Notes under the pieces: model-generated
What the model was told of the DNA's origin: nothing
Seen by the model: the letters and a program-made list of their open reading frames with translations, nothing else
Database searches by the model: none
In this document: positions 55,801-64,000 of the stretch, one piece after another
How positions within the stretch are numbered: the first letter of the stretch is position 1
Layout: every line of letters begins with the position of its first letter
Position numbers and translations under genes: made by a program
Assembly: GCF_003073045.1 (NCBI RefSeq)
Contig: NC_037592.1
Location: 17,999,844-18,063,843, forward strand
Direction: 5' to 3'
Length of the DNA: 64,000 bases
Source: Pomacea canaliculata
Taxonomy: Eukaryota; Mollusca; Gastropoda; Architaenioglossa; Ampullariidae

Positions 55801-58800
55801 TTCATCATCAGCAGTTGTCTGGTCGCAGACACAGAGCTCGAGGCTGGTAGATAAGCGTTGGTCCTTGTTAGGCGCTGTTCAGCTCGAGACAGCAGTCCGG
55901 CCTATAGGACGAGAGAGACATGAGGTGGCACATGTTAGTGCCAGAGCACTCTACGCTTCATCATCAGCAGTTGTCTGGTCGCAGACACAGAGCTCGAGGC
56001 TGGTAGATAAGCGTTGGTCCTTGTTAGGCGCTGTTCAGCTCGAGACAGCAGTCCGGCCTATAGGACGAGAGAGACATGGTGTGGCACATGTTAGTGCCAG
56101 AGCACTCTACGCTTCATCATCAGCAGTTGTCTGGTCGCAGACACAGAGCTCGAGGCTGGTAGATAAGCGTTGGTCCTTGTTAGGCGCTGTTCAGCTCGAG
56201 ACAGCAGTCCGGCCTATAGGACGAGAGAGACATGAGGTGGCACATGTTAGTGCCAGAGCACTCTACGCTTCATCATCAGCAGTTGTCTGGTCGCAGACAC
56301 AGAGCTCGAGGCTGGTAGATAAGCGTTGGTCCTTGTTAGGCGCTGTTCAGCTCGAGACAGCAGTCCGGCCTATAGGACGAGAGAGACATGAGGTGGCACA
56401 TGTTAGTGCCAGAGCACTCTACGCTTCATCATCAGCAGTTGTCTGGTCGCAGACACAGAGCTCGAGGCTGGTAGATAAGCGTTGGTCCTTGTTAGGCGCT
56501 GTTCAGCTCGAGACAGCAGTCCGGCCTATAGGACGAGAGAGACATGAGGTGGCACATGTTAGTGCCAGAGCACTCTACGCTTCATCATCAGCAGTTGTCT
56601 GGTCGCAGACACAGAGCTCGAGGCTGGTAGATAAGCGTTGGTCCTTGTTAGGCGCTGTTCAGCTCGAGACAGCAGTCCGGCCTATAGGACGAGAGAGACA
56701 TGAGGTGGCACATGTTAGTGCCAGAGCACTCTACGCTTCATCATCAGCAGTTGTCTGGTCGCAGACACAGAGCTCGAGGCTGGTAGATAAGCGTTGGTCC
56801 TTGTTAGGCGCTGTTCAGCTCGAGACAGCAGTCCGGCCTATAGGACGAGAGAGACATGAGCACATGTTAGTCCAGAGCACTCTACGCTTCATCATCAGCA
56901 GTTGTCTGGTCGCAGACACAGAGCTCGAGGCTGGTAGATAAGCGTGGTCCTTGTTAGGCGCTGTTCAGCTCGAGACAGCAGTCCGGCCTATAGGACAGAG
57001 AGACATGGGTGGCACATGTTAGTGCCAGAGCACTCTACGCTTCATCATCAGCAGTTGTCTGGTCGCAGACACAGAGCTCGAGGCTGGTAGATAAGCGTTG
57101 GTCCTTGTTAGGCGCTGTTCAGCTCGAGACAGCAGTCCGGCCTATAGGACGAGAGAGACATGGGTGGCACATGTTAGTGCCAGAGCACTCTACGCTTCAT
57201 CATCAGCAGTTGTCTGGTCGCAGACACAGAGCTCGAGGCTGGTAGATAAGCGTTGGTCCTTGTTAGGCGCTGTTCAGCTCGAGACAGCAGTCCGGCCTAT
57301 AGGACGAGAGAGACATGGGTGGCACATGTTAGTGCCAGAGCACTCTACGCTTCATCATCAGCAGTTGTCTGGTCGCAGACACAGAGCTCGAGGCTGGTAG
57401 ATAAGCGTTGGTCCTTGTTAGGCGCTGTTCAGCTCGAGACAGCAGTCCGGCCTATAGGACGAGAGAGACATGAGGTGGCACATGTTAGTGCCAGAGCACT
57501 CTACGCTTCATCATCAGCAGTTGTCTGGTCGCAGACACAGAGCTCGAGGCTGGTAGATAAGCGTTGGTCCTTGTTAGGCGCTGTTCAGCTCGAGACAGCA
57601 GTCCGGCCTATAGGACGAGAGAGACATGAGGTGGCACATGTTAGTGCCAGAGCACTCTACGCTTCATCATCAGCAGTTGTCTGGTCGCAGACACAGAGCT
57701 CGAGGCTGGTAGATAAGCGTTGGTCCTTGTTAGGCGCTGTTCAGCTCGAGACAGCAGTCCGGCCTATAGGACGAGAGAGACATGAGGTGGCACATGTTAG
57801 TGCCAGAGCACTCTACGCTTCATCATCAGCAGTTGTCTGGTCGCAGACACAGAGCTCGAGGCTGGTAGATAAGCGTTGGTCCTTGTTAGGCGCTGTTCAG
57901 CTGAGACAGCAGTGCGGCCTATAGGACGAGAGACATGAGGTGGCACATGTTAGTGCCAGAGCACTCTACGCTTCATCATCAGCAGTTGTCTGGTCGCAGA
58001 CACAGAGCTCGAGGCTGGTAGATAAGCGTTGGTCCTTGTTAGGCGCTGTTCTCGAGACAGCAGTCCGGCCTATAGGACGGAGAGACTGGTGGCACATGTT
58101 AGTGCCAGAGCACTCTACGCTTCATCATCAGCAGTTGTCTGTCGCAGACACAGAGCTCGAGGCTGGTAGATAAGCGTTGGTCCTTGTTAGGCGCTGTTCA
58201 GCTCGAGACAGCAGTCCGGCCTATAGGACGAGAGAGACATGAGGTGGCACATGTTAGTGCCAGAGCACTCTACGCTTCATCATCAGCAGTTGTCTGGTCG
58301 CAGACACAGAGCTCGAGGCTGGTAGATAAGCGTTGGTCCTTGTTAGGCGCTGTTCAGCTCGAGACAGCAGTCGGCCTATAGGACGAGAGACATGAGGTGG
58401 CACATGTTAGTGCCAGAGCACTCTACGCTTCATCATCAGCAGTTGTCTGGTCGCAGACACAGAGCTCGAGGCTGGTAGATAAGCGTTGGTCCTTGTTAGC
58501 GCTGTTCAGCTCGAGACAGCAGTCCGGCCTATAGGACGAGAGAGACATGAGGTGGCACATGTTAGTGCCAGAGCACTCTACGCCTTCATCATCAGCAGTT
58601 GTCTGGTCGCAGACACAGAGCTCGAGGCTGGTAGATAAGCGTTGGTCCTTGTTAGGCGCTGTTCAGCTCGAGACAGCATTCCGGCCTATAGGACGAGAGA
58701 GACATGAGATGGCACATGTTAGTGCCAGAGCACTCTACGCTTCATCATCAGCAGTTGTCTGGTCGCAGACACAGAGCTCGAGGCTGGTAGATAAGCGTTG

Positions 58801-60870
58801 GTCCTTGTTAGGCGCTGTTCAGCTCGAGACAGCAGTCCGGCCTATAGGACACGAGAGACATGAGGTGGCACATGTTAGTGCCAGAGCACTCTACGCTTCA
58901 TCATCAGCAGTTGTCTGGTCGCAGACACAGAGCTCGAGGCTGGTAGATAAGCGTTGGTCCTTGTTAGGCGCTGTTCAGCTCGAGACAGCAGTCCGGCCTA
59001 TAGGACGAGAGAGACATGAGGTGGCACATGTTAGTGCCAGAGCACTCTACGCTTCATCATCAGCAGTTGTCTGGTCGCAGACACAGAGCTCGAGGCTGGT
59101 AGATAAGCGTTGGTCCTTGTTAGGCGCTGTTCAGCTCGAGACAGCAGTCCGGCCTATAGGACGAGAGAGACATGAGGTGGCACATGTTAGTGCCAGAGCA
59201 CTCTACGCTTCATCATCAGCAGTTGTCTGGTCGCAGACACAGAGCTCGAGGCTGGTAGATAAGCGTTGTCCTTGTTAGGCGCTGTTCAGCTCGAGACAGC
59301 AGTGCGGCCTATAGGACGAGAGAGACATGAGGTGGCACATGTTAGTGCCAGAGCACTCTACGCTTCATCATCAGCAGTTGTCTGGTCGCAGACACAGAGC
59401 TCGAGGCTGGTAGATAAGCGTTGGTCCTTGTTAGGCGCTGTTCAGCTCGAGACAGCAGTCCGGCCTATAGGACGAGAGAGACGCACATGGTAGGAGAGAC
59501 TCTCGACGCAGCGTTGGTCCAGTCGTTCAGCTTCTTGAGGTGCACATGTTAGTGCCAGAGCACTCTACGCTTCATCATCAGCAGTTGTCTGGTCGCAGAC
59601 ACAGAGCTCGAGGCTGGTAGATAAGCGTTGGTCCTTGTTAGGCGCTGTTAAGCTTGAGACAGCAGTCCGGCCTATAGGACGAGAGAGACATGAGGTGGCA
59701 CATGTTAGTGCCAGAGCACTCTACGCTTCATCATCAGCAGTTGTCTGGTCGCAGACACAGAGCTCGAGGCTGGTAGATAAGCGTTGGTCCTTGTTAGGCG
59801 CTGTTCAGCTCGAGACAGCAGTCCGGCCTATAGGACGAGAGAGACATGAGGTGGCACATGTTAGTGCCAGAGCACTCTACGCTTCATCATCAGCAGTTGT
59901 CTGGTCGCAGACACAGAGCTCGAGGCTGGTAGATAAGCGTTGGTCCTTGTTAGCGCTGTTCAGCTCGAGACAGCAGTGCGGCCTATAGGACGAGAGAGAC
60001 ATGAGGTGGCACAGTTAGTGCCAGAAGCACTCTACGCTTCATCATCAGCAGTTGTCTGGTCGCAGACACAGAGCTCGAGGCTGGTAGATAAGCGTTGGTC
60101 CTTGTTAGGCGCTGTTCAGCTCGAGACAGCAGTGCGGCCTATAGGACGAGAGAGACATGAGGTGGCACATGTTACGTGCCAGAGCACTCTTACGCTTCAT
60201 CATCAGCAGTTGTTGGTCGCAGACACAGAGCTTGAGGCTGGTAGATAAGCGTTGGTCCTTGTTAGGCGCTGTTCAGCTCGAGACAGCAGTCCGGCCTATA
60301 GGACGAGAGAGACATGAGGTGGCACATGTTAGTGCCAGAGCACTCTACGCTTCATCATCAGCAGTTGTCTGGTCGCAGACACAGAGCTCGAGGCTGGTAG
60401 ATAAGCGTTGGTCCTTGTTAGGCGCTGTTCAGCTCGAGACAGCAGTCCGGCCTATAGGACACGAGAGACATGAGGTGGCACATGTTAGTGCCAGAGCACT
60501 CTACGCTTCATCATCAGCAGTTGTCTGGTCGCAGACACAGAGCTCGAGGCTGTAGATAAGCGTTGGTCCTTGTTAGGCGCTGTTCAGCTCGAGACAGCAG
60601 TCCGGCCTATAGGACGAGAGAGACATGGGTGGCACATGTTAGTGCCAGAGCACTCTAGCGCTTCATCATCAGCAGTTGTCTGGTCGCAGACACAGAGCTC
60701 GAGGCTGGTAGATAAGCGTTGGTCCTTGTTAGGCGCTGTTCAGCTCGAGACAGCAGTGCCCTATAGACACGAGAGACATGGCGGTGCACATGTTTAGTGC
60801 CAGAGCACTCTACGCTTCATTCAGTTGTCTGGTCGCAGACACAGAGCTCAGCAGCGTTGGTTGTCTGTCA
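52815..60870. repeat. 156-bp satellite array, about 51 monomers
   Basis: Monomers repeat head to tail every 156 bases, measured at 55,021, 55,177 and 55,333. The central units are nearly identical. The first, near 52,815-52,920, and the last, near 60,750-60,870, are degenerate, as expected for array edges. Each unit holds short inverted repeats: tggcac/gtgcca, gtctg/cagac, gctgt/acagc and gtcc/ggac. Because 156 is 52 codons, one + strand frame stays open across units, reaching 516 codons at 55,391-56,941. I regard that frame as a by-product of length, not a gene. One scrambled unit lies at about 59,480-59,545. Confidence 0.97.
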
Positions 60871-61135
60871 TCTCTTTTTTCTGTCCCTTCTATTCTATTC
60901 CTATTTTTCTTTCTCTCTCATTCGTATCCTTTGGCATCACTCCTTCCTATAATCTCCTGTCCTTACCTACTATCTCCCCCTCCTCCATGTCTTCATTCTT
61001 GTAACCCCTCTTTCATTCTCCCACCATTCTGCACCCTTACCTAACCTAGCATTCTTTTTCCTATCTTTCGTCGTTTCTCTTCCCTTTCACTCTCATTTTC
61101 CCCAGTCTCTCCCCCCTACTCCAATCCATTCTGGT
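60871..61135. repeat. Pyrimidine-rich strand right of the satellite
   Basis: About 265 bases of C/T-rich + strand (cccttctattctattcctat and similar), resembling in composition the tract on the left of the array. Confidence 0.85.
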
Positions 61136-61139
61136 CTGG

Positions 61140-62215
61140 GACTGGCTTGAAAACAGCCAGGAGGAAGCAGCTACCATCGTCGTGAGCTCATGACTACGGC
61201 TACCACACCATCGACCTCAACAACAACTAGCCAGGAGAGGACAGCGACTACACCGACCAACACAGACTCGGTTAACTGCGCTCAGTGACCACGCCAGAAG
61301 CAACAGCGGCTGCCAAACAGTTGTATTAACAAGGTACACCGGCAATCGTAGTTTTCAAAACAAACTTATTGTCCGTCTACCCTTGTAAATCGAGATGACC
61401 ACGATAATGAACCCACTTCAGTTTGTCGATAAAGTGAAACACGTTTCGCATACAGAGTATTATGATGGCATCCGATTTATTTTGTTAACAACAGTCATTT
61501 CGGACTAAAGAGATTTTCTAATTGTTTGACACACTCCGCTTACTTTTTAACAGTTTCCTGTTCGTCACCCGACCAAAGTGTTCTTGACTAAGGGCACTGG
61601 ATAAGACAAGAGTGGGGGGCTCTACTGATGGGGGAAGCAGCTACCACGTCGCCACCTAATGCTGCACGTGACTACGACTGTCAACTGACACCAACAACAG
61701 GTGGCTAGGAGAGGACAGCGACTTTGTCACCAAGACATCAACGATCACCTGACACGGATTATGGCGGCCAGTGACCACGCCGAGTAAAGCAACAGAGGCT
61801 ACCAGGATTACTTACAGGGTACATCAGCATCTTGTTTACAAAACTAAATGTATTTCTCCTCCTTAATAATCTTTTCGTTGAGGCAGCAAAGATAAAAGAA
61901 ACAATTGCAACTTACACTAAACATGTTATTGCATACGAGTATTACGATGGTATTTCCCCTTATTGTGTTTTCTGTAAAGAGATTTGTTATTGTTTGACAC
62001 ACTGTGTTGTTACAGTTTCCCTGTCGTTACTCCACCAACTATTTCTCGACTAATGAGACTGGATTAACAGACTGGCATGACCACCACTGCCATCAACGTG
62101 GTCATGCTGATGTTGCTCGGTGACTACGACGATCACACATCGACCTCACAATCAGCTGGCTTTGGAAAGGACAGCGACTACGCCAAACAAACCAACGGCG
62201 GCTAACCGGGGATGT
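61140..62215. repeat. Diverged ~460-bp tandem repeat, about 2.3 copies
   Basis: Three copies can be aligned by the marker acagcgact at 61,241, 61,715 and 62,171, spacings of 474 and 456. Shared segments include aagcagctaccacgtcg, agtgaccacgcc, gagtattacgatgg and tttgacacac. The third copy runs into the microsatellite. The units are much more diverged than the satellite, so the array is older or under less homogenisation. No coding content was recognised. Confidence 0.75.
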
Positions 62216-62243
62216 ATTCCTTTTCTATTCCGTGCACTGTTTT

Positions 62244-64000
62244 TCTCTCTCTCTCACTCTCTCACTCACTCACTCTCACTCACTACACTCACTCTCACTC
62301 ACTCTCTCACACTCACTTCTCTCACTCACTCTCTCTCACACTCTCTCACACACTCACTCTCACTCACACTCTCTCCACACTCACTCACTCTACACTCACT
62401 CTCTCACTCACTCTCACACTCTCACTCACTCACTCACTCACTCACTCTCACACTCACACTCACACTCACTCACACACTTCTGGCACACACTCCACTTCAC
62501 TCACTTCACACTCTCACTCACACTCACTCTCACTCTCACTCACCACACCTCCCCTCACTCACTCTCACTCACTTCACTGCACTCCCGCTCATCCTCACTC
62601 ACTCACACTCTCACTCTCACAACACTCACTCTCACTCACCCCCTCCTCACTCAGCTCACTCACTCACTCACTCTGCTCTAACTCACTCTCTCACTCACTC
62701 ACTCTCACACATCTTCACTCACTCTCACTCACTCTCACTCACGTCTCACTCACTCACTCACACACTCTCACACTCACTCACGACTCTCATCTCACTCACA
62801 CTCACTCACACACACTCACTCTCACACTCACTACTCACTCACTCCCACACTCACTCACACTCACTCACTCTCACTCTCATCACTCACTCACTGCCTCAAA
62901 CACTCACACTCTCACTCACTCACTGTCACTCTCTCACTCACTCACACTCACACTCACTCACTCACACTCACACCTCTCACTCACTCACTCTCACACTCAC
63001 TCACTCTCACTCTCACGTCTCTCACACTCACTCTCTCACTCACTCTCACTCTCACTCACTTCACTCACACTCACTCTCACTCACTCACTCTCTCACTCTC
63101 ACTCACTCACTCTCACTCACTCACTCTCTCACCTCTCACTCTCACACTCACTCTCACTCACTCTCTCACTCTCACTCACTCACTCTCACACTCACACTCT
63201 CACACTCACTCTCACTCACTCACTCACTCACTCCACTCACTCTCACACTCACTCTCACTCACTCTCACTCTCACTCACACTCACTCTCACTCACTCACTC
63301 ACACTCACTCTCACACTCACTCTCTCAGCACTCACTCTCACTCACACTCACTCTCACTCACTCACTCACTCCTCTCACTCACTCTCACTCACTCACTCAC
63401 TCACACTCACTCTCACTCACTCATCACTCACTCACTCACACTCACTCACCTCACACTCACTCTCACTCTCACTCTCACTCACTCACACTCTCACTCACTC
63501 TCACTCTCACTCACTCCTCTCACTCACTCACACTTCACTCTCACTCACTCACCACTCACTCACTCACACACTCACTCTCAACTCACTCTCACACTCACTC
63601 TCACTCACTCACTCTCACTCACTCTCACACTCACTCACTCACACTCACTCTCACTCACTCACTCACTCACTCACTCACTCTCACTCACTCACTCACTCTC
63701 ACTCACACTCACACTCACTCTCACACTCACTCTCACTCTCTCACACACTCACTCACTCACTCACTCACTCTCACTCACTCACACTCACTCACTCTCACTC
63801 ACTCACTCACTCACTCTCACTCACTCTCACACTCACTCTCACTCACTCTCACTCACTCTCACTCACTCACACTCTCTCACTCACTCTCACTCTCTCACAC
63901 TCTCACTCTCTCACTCACTCACCACTCTCACTCACTCACTCACTCACTCTCACTCACTCACTCACACTCACACTCACTCCACTCACTCACTCTCACTCAC
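62244..64000. repeat. (TCAC)n/(TCTCAC)n microsatellite, over 1.7 kb, continuing past the window
   Basis: Almost every base belongs to cactcact- or ctctcact-type units with minor interruptions. The open frame through its first part is an artefact of the repeat. Confidence 0.98.

Noticed and set aside
55391..56941. 516-codon open frame through the 156-bp satellite, and the similar shorter frames across 52,900-60,800
   Set aside because: The monomer is exactly 52 codons, so any one open frame repeats indefinitely. By chance a 52-codon unit is open in a given frame about 8% of the time, so in at least one of six about 40%. There is no start context, domain or codon bias to support a protein, and edge units break the frame freely.
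52815..60870. CRISPR array
   Set aside because: The repeats are directly adjacent with no unique spacers, the unit is 156 bp, and the genome is eukaryotic.
52815..60870. Hammerhead ribozyme in the satellite
   Set aside because: The reverse strand has CTGATGA, but no GAAA core or matching stems follow within the unit.
52815..60870. tRNA-derived origin of the satellite
   Set aside because: ggtagataagcg and gttcagctcg resemble A- and B-boxes, but the arm around the latter has a 10-base loop and no cloverleaf can be drawn.
62232..62681. 149-codon Ser/His/Thr/Leu frame
   Set aside because: It is a translation of the TCAC microsatellite.

Overview
The window looks like nuclear DNA of a mollusc, most likely a gastropod. 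It is AT-rich and intron-rich, and has many transposon relics. Its only clearly recognisable genes belong to the LDLa/LRR/7TM receptor family first described as GRL101 in the snail Lymnaea stagnalis. The species assignment is inference from the gene family. No prokaryotic genes, rRNA or tRNA genes were seen.

Region 1 (1-42,793) is a cluster of GRL101-like G-protein-coupled receptor genes in alternating orientation. It holds the last 60 codons of a + strand receptor (1-182), a complete - strand receptor (15,718 down to 7,698), a complete + strand receptor (17,158-28,406) and a second - strand receptor (41,959 down to 36,149) whose first exon is lost at a 100-N gap. The - and + genes are diverged paralogues. 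They share one four-exon plan with intron phases 1, 2 and 0, and both first exons are exactly 745 nt long. The predicted protein order is signal peptide, CUB-like, CUB, LDLa, C-type-lectin-like domain, several LDLa, LRR block, seven membrane segments. The - and + genes stand head to head with 1.44 kb between start codons. Neighbouring pairs meet tail to tail across about 7.5 kb of gene-poor DNA.

The 1-13.56 kb and 28.2-42.8 kb blocks are near-identical copies, about 1.5% different in the largest exon by hand count. They differ by presence or absence of transposons: a 1.1-kb hAT relic in the first copy only, and a 188-bp GC-rich MITE and a 1.9-kb insertion in the second only. Each copy carries frame breaks in a different exon. 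This is either a recent tandem duplication or two haplotypes joined by the assembler.

Region 2 (42,894-52,390) follows the gap and does not continue the duplicated block. I recognise no complete gene there, only two weak candidate exons near 48.4-48.8 kb and a pogo-type fragment.

Region 3 (52,391-64,000) is repeat DNA. It has a pyrimidine-rich strand, about 8 kb of a 156-bp satellite (roughly 51 monomers), a second pyrimidine-rich stretch, about 2.3 copies of a diverged ~460-bp repeat, and a (TCAC)-type microsatellite running off the end of the window.

Functionally, the receptor genes would encode large cell-surface receptors combining ligand-binding extracellular modules with a rhodopsin-like signalling domain. 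Ligand and pathway cannot be read from the sequence.
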